The notes: generated by a model from the letters alone, not told the origin. DNA of 64,000 nucleotides from Theodoxus fluviatilis (GCA_034096865.1 JAWQFJ010001240.1:32501-96500), one strand, 5' to 3'; positions 13,491 to 49,238 are shown, counted from the first letter of the stretch. A program made the numbers and translations.

Positions 13491-14235
13491 ACACTTCTCC
13501 AAAGTAGTCACTGGACCACTAAATGTAGAACAAGTCCGAGAAAGAAAATGTGAGAAAAAGCAGCTGGGATTGGCTGACATTTAGATTGCCATAGGATTGG
13601 CTGCAAGGGGCAGCTGTTGGTGATATGGGTCATTTTACATTCATAACATAAGTTTCGTTTTGTTTCAAGTAAGATGTGACAAATGTGGGACTGTCCTAAT
13701 ATATGCAACATTTATTAACACCTAGATTTTGCCCAAGTAACATCTTGTCTACTGGATTCTATTCATGGGTTCTACTTCCCTGTAAAGTCTGGTATGAGGA
13801 TTGTTTGGGGAATTAAACGTAATTGTTTCCATTACAGCAATATACACGTACATGTACATACTTTGCTTACACAAGCTGTCACCTGTGCAACAAAAAAGGA
13901 TAACTATAAAATTTAATGTTAAAAAAATTGAGCATCTGTAACACCAGAAAAGTCCTGTAGTACAGCTTCAAATACCTGTGCAAGGTGGGGATTTCTCCCT
14001 CCCCCTCTCTCTCAACTGGCCACGTGTTGAAAAGGAGTTATAATAACAACAAGAACAATTATAATAAGAAAAAGGAGAAGAAAGAAAAAAGAAAAGTTGG
14101 TCAATTCAGACAGCTTTTCTTGTGGAGGTTATAGGTTTGTAACTTCCTGGGATAAGCATAAGATCATTGCAGTTGTGTCTGCCCTGAATTATATAAGTAG
14201 CATGCAATAATGGGTGGGAGTCTTTTCTTCTTTAA
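13491..14235. other. Intergenic, nothing recognised
   Basis: AT-rich with no exon-like sequence. TTTATT near 13707 could serve as a minus-strand AATAAA for a very long UBE2J1 3' UTR, which is speculative. Confidence 0.4.
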
Positions 14236-15040
14236 AAAAATAATTGGCTGTCAGAAAAAAATGTAGGGGGATGGGGGTTGGAAGATTGGAGGTAGGGGGG
14301 TTGGGGGAAGAGGGAAGGGGGGGAAGGGGGTAGGGGGAAGGGAGTAGGAGGATGGGGGTAGGGGGTAGGAGGATGGGGGTAGGGGTGATGGGGTAGGGGG
14401 ATGGGGATAGGGGGGTTGGGGGTAGGGGGTAGGGGGAAGGGAGTAGGAGGATGGGGGTAGGAGGATGGGGGTAGGGGTGATGGGGTAGGGGGATGGGGAT
14501 AGGGGGGTTGGGAGAAGGGGGTAGGGGGAAGGGAGTAGGAGGATGGGGGTAGGAGGATGCGGGTAGGGGGATGGGGGTAGGGGGAAGGGGGTAGGAGGAT
14601 GGGGGTAGGGAGGTAGGGAGTAATAGGATGGGGGTAGGGGGGATGGGGGTAGGGGGATGGGGGTAGGGGGATGAGGGTAGGGGGGATGGGGGTAGAGGGG
14701 ATGGGGGTAGGGGGAAGGAGGATGGGGGGAGGGGTTGGGGGAAGGGGGTAGGAGGATGGGGGGTATGGGGGTAGGGGGGATGGGGGTAGGGGGTTGGGGG
14801 TAGGAAGGTTGGGGAAGGGGGAAGGGGGGTTGGGGGTCGGGGATGGGGGTAGGAAGGTTGGCGATAGGGAGGGTAGGGGGATGGGGGTAGGGGGAAGGGG
14901 GTAGGAGGATGGGGGTAGGAAGGTTGGGGATAGGGGGGGTAGGGGGACAGGGGTAGGAGGATGGGGAATGGGAGTAGGGGGAAGGGGGTAGGAGGATGGG
15001 GGTAGGAGGATGGGGTTAGGGGGGATGGAGGAAGGAAGCT
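14236..15040. repeat. G-rich minisatellite, GGATGGGGGTAGG-type units
   Basis: About 780 bp of GGATGGGGGTAGG/GGGGGAAGG variants, nearly pure purine plus T on the plus strand, with runs of 4-8 G every 7-13 bases. The minus strand keeps two frames open as proline-rich repeats, which is a by-product of the absence of stop triplets in the unit. The G spacing should allow intramolecular quadruplexes. It lies about 700 bp beyond the UBE2J1 stop codon. Confidence 0.95.
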
Positions 15041-15189
15041 GGTCAGTTGTGTATTGGTTGAAAGCCCCTTCCCACCATCCATTTCCTTTCCATCCCACTG
15101 TGGCAGGTAAGGACTTTCAACACCAAGTTCTTTTGCAACACAGGTTAAAAATAGCATGCAATTTCCCTGTTCTACAGCGACATGTTGCT

Positions 15190-15510
15190 CTCTGTGACAA
15201 AGTAGACTAGTATTCAACATCCATTTCTCATGACTTTTATCCATATCGCAAGGCATGAAATGATGAGGCATTGACCCACACAAAAAAGGAAATCACAGAA
15301 ATTGCAATTACAAAACAAGCCCTCAACTAACAACAGAAACACACTGCTTTTTGTGACAAAGTAGACTAGTATTCAACATCCATTTCTCATTACTTCCATC
15401 CATATTGCAAGAAGTATGCACTATCCATGTAATGATGATGCATCCACCCAGACAAAAAGGAAATCCAAAGAAAAACTGCAATGACTGTACAAAGCAAGCC
15501 AGTACAGCTA
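15190..15510. repeat. Diverged tandem duplication, ~160-bp unit
   Basis: GTGACAAAGTAGACTAGTAT occurs at about 15194 and again at about 15354. The sequence that follows (CATCCATTTCTCAT...AAAGGAAATC) is also repeated with divergence. It may lie in the UBE2J1 3' UTR. Confidence 0.7.
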
Positions 15511-15699
15511 TGATTCCTTCCCTTTTCAGAATGCCACCACTACCAGCATGTAGTCAGTCCCTCATGCAAAGAAAAACAACAACACCCAGTGGCAAAGGCA
15601 CAAACCATCTTTAAAAAGGGAAGATTTACAGAAAGCACAGACCTATAAGTGTCCTCCGCTGTGTTTCCATGAAAGACATGCCTCTTCACAAGAGGAAGG

Positions 15700-26711
<11,012 letters not shown>

Positions 26712-26979
26712 CTCGGAGACCTATCGCGCTTTCTGAACTGCAGAAGCAGAAGAGTAATGAAAAGATTTATATGCGAATCTGTGTACAAACACACTACCGC
26801 TTCAAGGAAGACGTGGCTCTCTCGAAACGATCGACACAGCGTTACGAAACCTATTTTTGGTTGGTTGACAGGATGTGCCAACCTCTCCTCCAATCATTCT
26901 CTTCGTTTCGCGCAGGTTCCTCTTCCGCTGGCGGGTTCTCGCACGTGTTTGTGTTGTGTTTCTGTGTGACCTTGCGACG
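26712..26979. promoter_or_regulatory. Probable bidirectional promoter of UBE2J1 and NSUN4
   Basis: Only 268 bp separate the two start codons, which point away from each other. I see no TATA box. Candidate elements are an E-box CACGTG at 26942-26947, a CCAAT motif at about 26890-26894, and CTTCCG at 26922-26927, whose complement is an ETS-type GGAA core. GC content is higher than in the neighbouring introns. Both transcripts' 5' UTRs must lie within this interval or in undetected upstream exons. Confidence 0.7.
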
Positions 26980-38534
<11,555 letters not shown>

Positions 38535-39013
38535 TGTGCTGGTGAGTTTTTGGCCCCGTGTACATCTGCAAGATCCTCAGAGTGAAGTAGTAGACTGTAA
38601 GAGTTTCCTCTTCACTGCCAACATTGGCCCAATGTAAATCTGCGAAATCCTGAGAGCAAAGTAATGTATTCTTAAGAGTTTCCTCTTCACTGCCAACATT
38701 GGCCCAATATACATCTGCAAGATCCTCAGAGTGAAGTAATTGGCCCAACATACAGCTGCAGAATCCTGAGAGCAAAGCATTGTGTTTTTAAGAGTTTCCT
38801 CTTCACTGCCAACATTGGCCCAATGTACGGCTGCTAAATCCTCAGAGTGAAGTAATGGACTGTTGAGATTTCCTCTTCACTGCCAACATTGGCCCAAGGT
38901 ACAGCTGCAAAATCCTGAGAGCAAAGTAATGAATTCTTAAGAGTTTCCTCTTTACTGCCAACATTAACCCAACGTACAGCTGCAAAATCCTGAGAGCAAA
39001 GTAATGTGTTTTT
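38535..39013 (+). repeat. Tandem array derived from the NSUN4 terminal coding segment, part 1
   Basis: Each unit of ~75-85 bp repeats the last ~65 coding bases of NSUN4 (CACTGCCAACTTTGGCCC...CTGCAAGATCCTCAGAGTGA) with drift to CACTGCCAACATTGGCCCAA...CTGCAAAATCCTGAGAGCAA. A linker GTAATG...AAGAGTTTCCTCTT joins units. Copies start near 38550, 38604, 38685, 38735, 38800, 38875 and 38950. They lie downstream of the stop codon, probably in the 3' UTR. Confidence 0.93.
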
Positions 39014-39872
39014 GACTCACATGCGAAGCAAAAGTGAGTCTATGTACTGAGCCGTGTCGTCCGTCCGTCCGTCCGTCCGGGCGCCCGGGCGTCCGGGCGT
39101 AAAAACCTTAAACGTTGGATTTTTCTCGGAGACTATTAAGTCTATCAACACCAAATGTGGCATGATGGTGTATGATGACAAGGCCTCAAAAAACATACAT
39201 AGTGACTTGACCTTGCTTCAAGGTCAAGATCACAGGAGCCATAAATGTGGTCTCAAAAACAGTCATTTTTCACATTTTCCCAATTTTCTCCCACGTTATT
39301 GAGAATGGCGACCTTAGCTACAAGTGGTATATAGGTCAAAGCAAGCCCTATCTTTTGATACCAGTTTGGTTGACCTTGCTTCAAGGTCAAGGTCACAGGA
39401 GCTCTTCAAAGTTGGATTGTATACATATTTTGAAGTGACCTTGACCCTGAACTATGGAAGATAACTGTTTCAAACTTAATAATTATGTTGGGCACATGTT
39501 ATACTTTCATCATGAGACAGATTTGGTCACATACCATCAAGGTCAAGGTCACTTTGACCCTTATGAAATGTGACCAAAATGGGGTAGTGAACCACTAAAA
39601 GTGACTATATCTCATGGTAGAAAGTGCCAATAAGCACCATTGTGCTTCCTATGTCTTGAATTAACAGCTTTGTGTTGCATGACCTTGGATGACCTTGACC
39701 TTGGGTCAAGGTCACATGTATTTTGGTAGGAAAAATGTGTAAAGCATTTCTTTGTGTATGATGTCATTGGTAGGTTTAGTTGTTTGACCTTGACCTTGAA
39801 GGTCACCTGAAGGTCAAGGTCATATAAAGGTCAAGGTCAAGCATGTGAGCGTATGGGCTTTGCCCTTCTTGT
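39014..39872 (+). mobile_element. ~860-bp AGGTCA-rich non-autonomous repeat, copy 1 (inserted in the NSUN4-derived array)
   Basis: Begins GACTCACATGCGAAGCAAAA, with GTGAGTC forming a short stem, then a (GTCC)n/(GGGC) stretch. It ends with a GGGCTTTGCCC hairpin and TTCTTGTT. Subterminal ends are inverted (GACTCACATGC against GCATGTGAG). A second copy lies inverted at 54410-55260 with near identity. No transposase is encoded. Subterminal inverted repeats, a 3' hairpin and a T-rich target recall Helentron-type non-autonomous elements, but the class is uncertain. Confidence 0.9.
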
Positions 39873-40175
39873 TAAGAGTTTCCTCTTCACTGCCAACACT
39901 GGCCCAATGTACGGCTGCAAAATCCTGAGAGCAAAGTAATGTGTTTTAAGAGTTTCCTCTTCCCTGCCAACATTGGCCCAATGTACGGCTGCAAAATCCT
40001 GAGAGCAAAGTAATGTATTCTTAAGAGTTTCCTCTTCCCTGCCAACATTGGCCCAATGTACAGCTGCAAAATCCTGAGAGCGAAGTAATGTGTTTTAAGA
40101 GTTTCCTCTTCACTGCCAACATTGGCCCAAGGTACATGTATCTGCAAGATCCTCAGAGTGAAGTAATGGACTGTT
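39873..40175 (+). repeat. Tandem array derived from the NSUN4 terminal coding segment, part 2
   Basis: Continues the same units (AAGAGTTTCCTCTTCACTGC...CCTGAGAGCAAAGTAATG) directly after the inserted 860-bp element, about four copies. Confidence 0.93.
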
Positions 40176-40399
40176 ACAGTGTTTTCTCTTCACTGCTGGC
40201 AACTTTGGATTTGTGTTGACAAGAATGAAGAAGCAAAACCAAAAAAATGAATTGATAAATGAACTTGCTTTGATGACTGGTCACACCAGTTTGCAGATAA
40301 TTATGTACTGTGCATAAGGAAGAAGGCTAAAGATGGTGAAACAGTTTTTGAGCAAATGCTGAGAAAAGTCATGAGCATGCTGTGTGATGAAATAGCTTT

Positions 40400-40992
40400 C
40401 CTGAAGAAGAACAAAACAGCGCAGCACGTCCCGTGCTGAGGAAGGGAAAACGCGATCATGTGACACCCATGCTTAGGCATCTACACTGGCTTCCTGTGAA
40501 ATTCCGCTGCCAGTACAAACTTGCTGTTTTGGCCTACCGTCATTTTGATGGTACTCTTCCTGTGTATCTTTCGGCATCCCTTTGCACATATCAACCATCC
40601 CGTTCTCTCCGTTCAGCAAATGAAAAGCTTCTCAAAATTCCTAAACGTAGTACAAAATCTTTTGGTGAGCGTAGTTTTAGTTTCAATGCCCCCTCTGTCT
40701 GGAACTCGCTGCCGGCTGGCCTGCGTGACGCACCCACTTTACCTATTTTTAAGTCGCAACTGAAGACTCACATGTTTCGACTGGCTTTCGTTTGATTGTA
40801 GGTTTTTCTTCTCGTGATCATGTATGTTGTTGTATCCATTCTCAGATCTGTAAGTTGTATTATGTTTTGTATTATGTTGGTAAGCTTGTTGATGAATGTC
40901 TGCGTGTGAATGTGGTTATGTCAGCGCATTGAGTTGTACAGAAGTGCGCATTACAAATGCTACTCATTATTATTATTATTATTATTATTAAG
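40400..40992 (+). pseudogene. 5'-truncated L2/CR1-type LINE with ATT tail
   Basis: QNSAARPVLRKGKRDHVTPM, LRHLHWLPVKFRCQYKLAVL, SFGERSFSFNAPSVWNSLPA and FKSQLKTHMFRLAFV are the standard C-terminal blocks of L2-type reverse transcriptase proteins, in an open frame ending at 40795. The 3' UTR ends GTGCGCATTACAAATGCTAC then (ATT)n at 40966-40992, the normal tail for the family. Only the extreme 3' end was inserted. Confidence 0.9.
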
Positions 40993-43900
40993 AAAAAAAT
41001 CGCTGTGAGCATGCTGGTTTTAAAAGTGGAATATGTATGAATGAATAAATAGTATTGTGATTGGAATATCTCATTTTGTAATTTTTCTGATTTTAGACTT
41101 GTCTTCTCATGCAGTCAGATTTTCTACTCAGAAGTCTTCTTGACGCATGGAGCAAACGTATGATTGAACTGGTGTACAGCTGATGGATTTGAAAGTTTAG
41201 CAAGTTATGTTGTACTTTTACTCAGTGCTTTTACTCTGCATTTGAGAAACTTTAAGGCAAAGATTTGCAGGCTGCTGTATCCCATAATCAAAGTGACTTT
41301 ATTTACCATTTTGTTGTTTTGTTTAGCTATCTATCACATTACTCACCTGTGGTTAACCTTGTTATGGAGTGAAAAAAAATCAAATAGTGTGGAGGTTTTT
41401 GCATACTTCATGTTGCTGCCTTTCACAGCAAAGCTTTGGCCTGTGTGCATGTATCGGATACCCAGACAATGGAATGAGTATGCCAGGCGTTTTTTGCTGC
41501 TTTCAAGTTCTAAAAATATGCAAATCTTTCTGCCAAATGAGAAGTGCCTCATTGCTTTCCATTGTAATAACACATCCATGAAAATGTCATGTTTGCTAAT
41601 GAAAAGTGCACTATAATGTGTGTAATTGGGTGCATGTCCATGAGTGTGTGTACATACGTGTGTGTGTGGCATGCATGCACGTGTACATGCCTGAGAGTTT
41701 CACTCTGAGAGCTCCTGGTCATGGCAGTGCTACTCTAAATGCGATATTGTCCATTAAAACTCATTCAAGACGGGCCAATTTGTCCCCAGCTATAGTGCAT
41801 CAGACAGACAACCCATTTCTAAGTTTAATCCCAGAAACTACCCCAAAAAGAAAAACTAATCATAGTAGAACTTTGAACAATAGTGGACAGCATCAATTTT
41901 TTATACTTCAAATCCCAGATCGTGTATGTTCATCTTCAACAGTTTTTTGCTGCTGATCCTCAATTGGGGATGTTCGCCTCAAATGAGTTAAAGCAAACGT
42001 ACATTCTTTCTCATCAGCTGGAATGTTCTGTTTTTACTGCTCCATCCGCTGTGAACACAAATGCAACAATAAAACGGATTTTACATTCAACAAAGTGGGG
42101 ATAAGATGAAAAAAAAACCAAGACTGGTTTTCTAGGACAAGGCAAAGTTTATTTCAGGGACAATAACTTATTTTCAGTGACAGAAGTAATAACACCTCAT
42201 TCTCCATTGTGTGATTGAAGCTAAAGCCAATTACACTGGTGTTCAGTGAATCAATACAACGAGAAATTAGCACATGACATCCCAATACCTGGGCAACAAG
42301 AACAAATCAGTAAAGAGTTTTTCAAAGAACCACTCATAAAATATACACCTTTTGAGTTCATGCGCAATTCACTCATAATTCGAAACAATACTTTTTGAGG
42401 TGTACTGGACGCCCAACAAAAAGATTTGTAGCATTTAGCATTGAGTATGTTGAAAACATTTCCAACTGGATTCATGGCATGTAGATATTGTATATAAAAA
42501 ATACAATTAACAGAAAAATGGCAACTAATTTCATATTGCAATGTATATTGCAGAATAAATATTGAAGTTCCTCACATGGTTGCTTTGGAGGTTAAAAAAA
42601 GTAATCAATCCACTGCCTTCAAGAAAGCAAAGCTAAGCAGAGCATTTTAACTTCATTGCGATGTGTCCACACAAAAATATTGCAAAGAATTGCTCTAAAT
42701 ATTGTCAGATAATATCTGCTTTATGTATCGTAACTGTTCAACTAAAAAAAGCATTAATGCTCTTCACAACACATTTCTTACAGGTGAAAAACTTCCTTCT
42801 AATAATTGCCCCCAAACAGATGTATGTGTTGTGAAGCAGGTTACATTTATTCGACTTCCTTTAACATAAAACTCTGGCTCAGTCTAAGAGGAAGTGAGGT
42901 ACATAGATTACTGCTCTTCAAGTTTAAAACCAAAGAAAATGCAAGCAAACTGTGTTGTTGCCGCTGGCAAGAGGGCAGCTCATCATGCTTTTGAGATCAA
43001 CATACCACTAATTCGTCTAGGTCACTACAGGAGCACACAGCTATGGCAAATAGGTACACTGACAGAGACAAAGAATTATGTATCATATTCTGATGCAAGT
43101 GAGATATTACAAGGAAAGAAAAGAAAAGGGAAGAAGAATTAGAACGGCACTGCACAGTATTTATATACATTGCTTCATCTGCTATGTTAAGGTGTTGCTG
43201 TGGCTGTACTTTTTTTAAGTTTAGAAGTCACGAAGGCATTTTTGGTTGAGCGAAAATCTGCCCTGGCATGGCCACCCACATCTAAATGGAGCTTTAAGTA
43301 TTTCCCTGCTTTAGGGCAGGAAACAAGCCCGACTCCATACCAAAAAATATGTCAACCTATTTCCCTCAGATCTAACACTATCCATTTCACCTCCTACATC
43401 TTCAACAATTCAGTGTCCTTGCAGTTGGGCGATCAAAACATTTCGTCACATTAGTGACACATTTTGAAACGGGAGCAACTGACATGATTTAAGAACCAAC
43501 AAGCCATACAAGGCCCACAGTTTCTGTCTCAAAACAATGCTATAAATACATCTGAGAAGGTTCCAGTTGGCACAATTCAGTGAGTCAGGTGTGTGAACAT
43601 TTAAAAAAGGGAACATCAGAAGTTGCATAATCCTTCTGGAGTGAGACATGCAAGAACTCAGAAAATGTTAATGGCTCAAATTATGGAACAAAAATGTACC
43701 GTAACTGGCTGATTATTTGGTGTTTAGTGGGTCTTCTTCATAATTAATACCCAGTTGTTTTCAAACAATCTTGCAAATTCACAGCAACGTGCAAATTGAC
43801 ATAACAGTTATTATGTATTGGTTACATAATAGTCATTACCATAAGGCTCTGGTTAATTTGGAATCTTCAATCATCATCACACAAAGATGTTACATTGTTA

Positions 43901-44620
43901 GAAACTCATGCACATATGCAGCTTGATTCAAGTATCAACTGCAACAAATTGTTTCCTCACTTCCATTGACATAGTGTATTCTTCATCATGCAAGATAAAT
44001 TCTAACTCGTGTGTTTCCTCATTAAACCATCCTAATGTCATTAATGATTAAATGCTCACAGGAAGGCAGGAGTATCGAGTTCAGTCCTACACGCTGAAAG
44101 TCAACTTTTGTTTTGTTGTTTTCTTTGGTTAAACAACTTTGATTAATTAAGATATGCAAGCCACAGGAGCTAATGTCATCATTGTCATTATGTCATGATG
44201 ACAGCTAAGATGGTAAATATCACGAGTGGTTACATTTCATTCAGGCTAATGCAAATCCAGTGGATAACACATGTTGTCAATGAATATCAGAGCATTAAAA
44301 AGTGTTATCAGATTGTCGGCAGCTGAGCAATCAGTGTGTGAGTATGATGCAACCGTTGGACCTGGAGAAGAGGGAGAGGGGCGAGACCAGAAACAATGAG
44401 TGCAACCTGATACAGGTGACACTTGCACAGTTGAATACAACACACAACTGTGCAATGCAGCAAACAAAGCACGCTGTGCGATTTGTTACCAAATGTTCAT
44501 TCTGTCAGTTGATGTGTAACGCTGTGCTGCAGTAGAAGTGATGATTGCAGATCAAGAGAAACTGCCAGTTTTGCCATTCAAGCATTGCAAGTAATGTCAG
44601 TACATGACATGCAGATGAAG

Positions 44621-44864
44621 ACCAGGGCCCGTATTCACAACGGCGATTTATCGGCGATTTATTTTACCTCCAATTTATCTCTAAACTCGGACGATTCCAA
44701 CTGTCTGTTCCGCTCTCCCTTGGCTGGAAAGCAGTATATATAGCAAAGCGCAACCTAGGATCCTCTGACGAGCGTACCTTATCTAACTGATCAAGATAAC
44801 GCGGGGCTAGGGGATAAATCGAGTTTTAAGAAGATAAATCGCCGTTGTGAATACGGGCCCTGGT
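44621..44864. mobile_element. 244-bp MITE-like element with perfect 32-bp inverted ends
   Basis: The first 32 bases (start ACCAGGGCCCGTATTCACAA) are the exact reverse complement of the last 32 (44833-44864). The ~180-bp interior contains further short matches (GATTTATCGGCGATTT). There is no coding capacity, and no direct target duplication is obvious. Confidence 0.85.
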
Positions 44865-47800
44865 ACACAACCTATAAGTGCATCACAGACGGGTTCCTCA
44901 GCTGCAACGGAGTAGGACTAGTCAAGAGATCCTATAGCAGACTAGCAATGGATGACATCAACAACAACATCTACACCGAGGATAACTGCTACAGAAAGCT
45001 GAATGAAGAATAAAGACAGTGATGGCATCGTAGCATCAAGGAGGGAATTACATACTAGTCGATTGATTGAAAAACATTCAGCACATCACTAAATCAAATG
45101 CATGCTATGAATGCATTCAAATATGTATACATTCAAAGAAGCACAAAAGCCAGTTGTGTTTGACCGCTGTCAGAAAACTTGAATAACAGTGCAGTTTATC
45201 AAGGCTATGAATGCTCAAATTGGAATGACAGATGGAAATCTCAAAGCTTGAGACAAATCCACGTATCTTCAACTATCAAGAGGTTAATGGCAAGCATCCA
45301 CTGTATTCACAAGCAGCGAGAGTTGCTTCATTTTATCTTGCGATTGGATATATTTGTTTCTCTTCCTCCCACATCAAATCTTCAAATGTCACAGTGTCCT
45401 GTCAGACGGTTCCTCACTTTGATGAAGGTTTGACACATGGGGAAGTCACGAGACCTTTCGGCCTCCCTTCACCTTTCCTATTTCTACAGCACCCCTGATG
45501 AACAGTTAAAGCTGGTGACGGATTTCAAGGTCTACAAAGCTTGCAGACTGCCAAGCTGATGAATAAAACTTAAAAATCAACTGGTCATCCCTATGCATTT
45601 TGTTATTTGCAAGGCTACACAAATAAGCAAAATTGAGCCATCTACCTGAAGGAGCAAAAATCTTGCAGACACACATAATCCATAACAGCAAATGTCATCC
45701 AAATATTCTGCAGACATGTTTTCTGCCAGACGAACATCACGGGAAAGTCATTGCAAGACTAAATCTGGTCCATTCCATTGAAGGTGGGGTTCACTCGACA
45801 TCTTCAGGGTTCAAGCCATCAATACCATGCTGGAGGAGGTTTGCAGGATGAATGTAAAACAAAAGCCACCCCTGTTACATCTTCAGTGATCATCATGGTC
45901 GACATCTTCAGTGACTGGACTGCAGTGCAAGAGGTCAAGGCTGTTGCAGAAGCATAAGACCAGCCCTTCAGCAAAGCTCCATTTCCAATATTGCCTTTGG
46001 AGACAATCCAGCAACCACTGTTGATTTCAAACCTACTGGTGACTCAAGCAGTCCACCACCAGCTATGTTGGTCAAAGCATCTTGATGGCATTCATGGTGG
46101 TCAAAAAGCATGATGTTGGCATCTATGATGGGTGAAGTGTGCCGCTAACTACTACGTACGGTCAAAGCTCATGCATGCTGTTGTAGTCTGCTGTGTCCAA
46201 GCACACTGCTGGAGCCTATGATGATCTAAGCACACTCGGGGAAGTCTTGGTCACTATTGATGGCAGGCAGCTGTCAGATTGTTGAAAGTTGTTTTCGCAC
46301 TTAGAGCACCAGTCTGAAATGAAATGAAAAATCCCAATGAATCCTCACATGATGACATGAAGATGAAAGAAAAACAATGGTCAATATTTGCTCCTAGTGT
46401 AATAAAAGGAAATGCAATCCAGACATCCTGGCTCCTACATAACATCCAGTCACTTCTTGATAAAGCACCCAATGAAAGGCATGATCCGTTCTTGGTTATT
46501 TCATCAAGAACTACAGTTATGGGTCTGTCTTATTTTAGACTTGACATTTAAGCAGTTATTTCTTGTTTTTGAATGAATGCTTCTACACTGTGAAAGACTT
46601 TCATTTAGAAAAATCCTAATGTCAATGATACAATATACACAATTATGTTTTTTTTCACTCAAATGAACTATTCATGCAGTGAACAATCAGACATGTTGAA
46701 CAAAGGCACAGCACATGAAAGGAATACCTGAGCAACATGCTCACCTTTAGGTTTGAATAATGGCAGTACCTTCCTAGTCATCAGATCCCTGAAAAACACA
46801 GAATGTTTCTTCAATACACAATCCCCTCAGCAATGTTCAAACATCTACCACTACTTGAATGAGAAGTTTGAAGGAGAACTTCACCAAATGAAAAGCTGTC
46901 ACCCATGGGAATACATGTACAATCTGGGGAGTTTTTGGGGAAGGGTATCTCCTTGGGTAGTAAAGGTTATTGGCATGGTTTTGATATCTATGGTGTCATT
47001 ATTCGGTGTTACTAATCTGCAACTGTTTTATCACTAAGAAGTGGTAAAATTCTGTAGACTACAGGGCACTACACATTCAATCCAACTTCTGCTAAATATG
47101 AAAGTATGATTCAGCATAAATTGAATTATTATTTACAATATTACATTAGGATGTTCTAAAACACAAAAGAACTAAAATAAAAATTATTTACAAAGAATAT
47201 TATGCAGTTATCAAAGTCTGTATTGACATGTCTCTCTAACATTTATGAATATATCCTCACACGGTAACAAAAACTATTGTCTTGTCTGTTGTTGTTTTCT
47301 CTAATATGCATTCCACATCAGCTGACAATACAACAAGAATCACAATGAACAACTATGAGCATACATGGACTGATGGTAACATGCGATCTTGTTAGTTTAA
47401 CTAGAATAGTTTACTTCAAAAGTGCTCATTCAAGTTATAATTTACAACACTATTTGCACTTCACCTTAACACATGTGATTAAATGACATGACCTGTTAAC
47501 TGATGCTACAACAGCAAGTATCTTTAGACATGCTGCAACAACAGGAAGGAATAATGAGCTGAAGATGTGGAGAAGCAAAGACCAGATTACAGAAGTTACA
47601 GCACAGTTTATTCTTCAAGTACATGTACCCATTCCAGAAGAAGTTCTTGAAGATCACCAATTCTACTCAGCAACAACAAGGCTAAAAAAAATTTGTTGAA
47701 GTAGAGAAATTAATGTCCCTAGAAGACCAGTTTTGAGTGAACAGTCATCTGAATAAACGCCACACACAACTCAAGAGCTTGGCACCTTGATACATGTAGT

Positions 47801-48965
47801 TCCAAGTTTTTGTGATTGAAGGTGACCAGTGCAGACACCTTGTAAGTTTGAAGGAAAGTAGCCGATACAATATCAACTTTGCACAATCATTCTACAGGCT
47901 GAAAGGAGGCTCGGCAAATCCTTGTCACATAAATCTGGTCTTATAAGGAAGTTTTAAAGAGATCTACAGCCAAAAATATGGGAAGCTAGGGACTTAAGTG
48001 ATAGTCTGAGCTTTGGATAGGGCAAAATAAATGAGATTGGTGTAAACAGTGATGACAACACACCATCCGCATCAGTCTAATTGACATTTCTTTTCATTCC
48101 AACATACTGGGAATCCTTGTAAAGCAACACTACGTGGTGACTGGCCTAGCAACACTCAAAGGTCACTTCTTCATTTACTAAGAATGGGCCTCACAACAAG
48201 ATACCCAGTATACTGATCTCTAACTACTTGAACAGTGTCTATTAAAATGCCTTTGCTTCTCCACAGTGCACAATAAGTGTAACAACATGCACTTGTCATG
48301 CTGATGAAGGATGAAGATTTGTTCAATACACACAGCACCATGGAAGACCATATATGCACTGTCAGGGAAAGGTATACTTTTCAATCTGAGCTAAGGCTTT
48401 TTGTAAAGGAAAGGTAAGATGAAGTAACAGTGATGATATACTTGATAAAGTCAGTACTTGGGGAAAGAAACAACAGACACGGATACCAAGAAGACAGGTG
48501 AGTTCAAAAGATGGAGTGATGAAGGAAAGTCATAGAAGGGGATTTCTCATTTTAGTGGGCCAGGGAGAAAAGTTTATTTGTTATCGCTGGTGTGTACTAG
48601 AGTTGAGGCTTCTATCAAACCAGGAAATAAGAAAATGAATTCAAAGTAAGCAACTATTTTCGTTTTTGTACTTAGGGGTGAAGGAAATAAATTAGGCACA
48701 AAACAAGGACTTTGAATGCAAACAGGGAAATTAAAAAAAGTTTCCTCTGAATACAAGTTACCTGTGATAAAACCCAAAAAAAGTTTCTTGCGTAACTGAG
48801 AGTTCTGTCGGATCATTCTGTCACAAAGACTTTGCATTAATGTAGTGACTTGTCATTCATCTACACTTGCTATGTACAGAAAACGTGAAAGTGGCAGAAA
48901 AATAGCACTTGAGATCAGAAGAGAAAGCTATCACCGAGTTAAAACTGCAAAACAATTTTCTAAAG

Positions 48966-49173
48966 GGGTGTGTGTGTGTGCGTGTGTGTGTGTGTGCGTG
49001 TGTGTGTGTGTGTGTCTGTGTGTATATATGTGTGTGTGTGTATGTGTGTGTGAGTGTGTGTGTGTGTCTGTGTTTGTGTGTGTGTGTTTGTGTGTGTGTA
49101 TGTGCGAGTGTGTATGTGTGTGTGTGTGTGTGTCTGTGTTTGTGTGTGTGTGTTTGTGTGTGTGTATGTGCGA

Positions 49174-49238
<65 letters not shown>

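Noticed and set aside
14236..15040. Telomere-like G-rich repeat
   Set aside because: The units vary in length and are GGGGGTAGG/GGATGG types, not a clean hexamer array; it sits beside a gene.
14189..15283. 364-codon proline-rich frame on the minus strand
   Set aside because: It follows from a G-rich repeat whose complement lacks stop triplets; a second frame is equally open. No domain or splice support.
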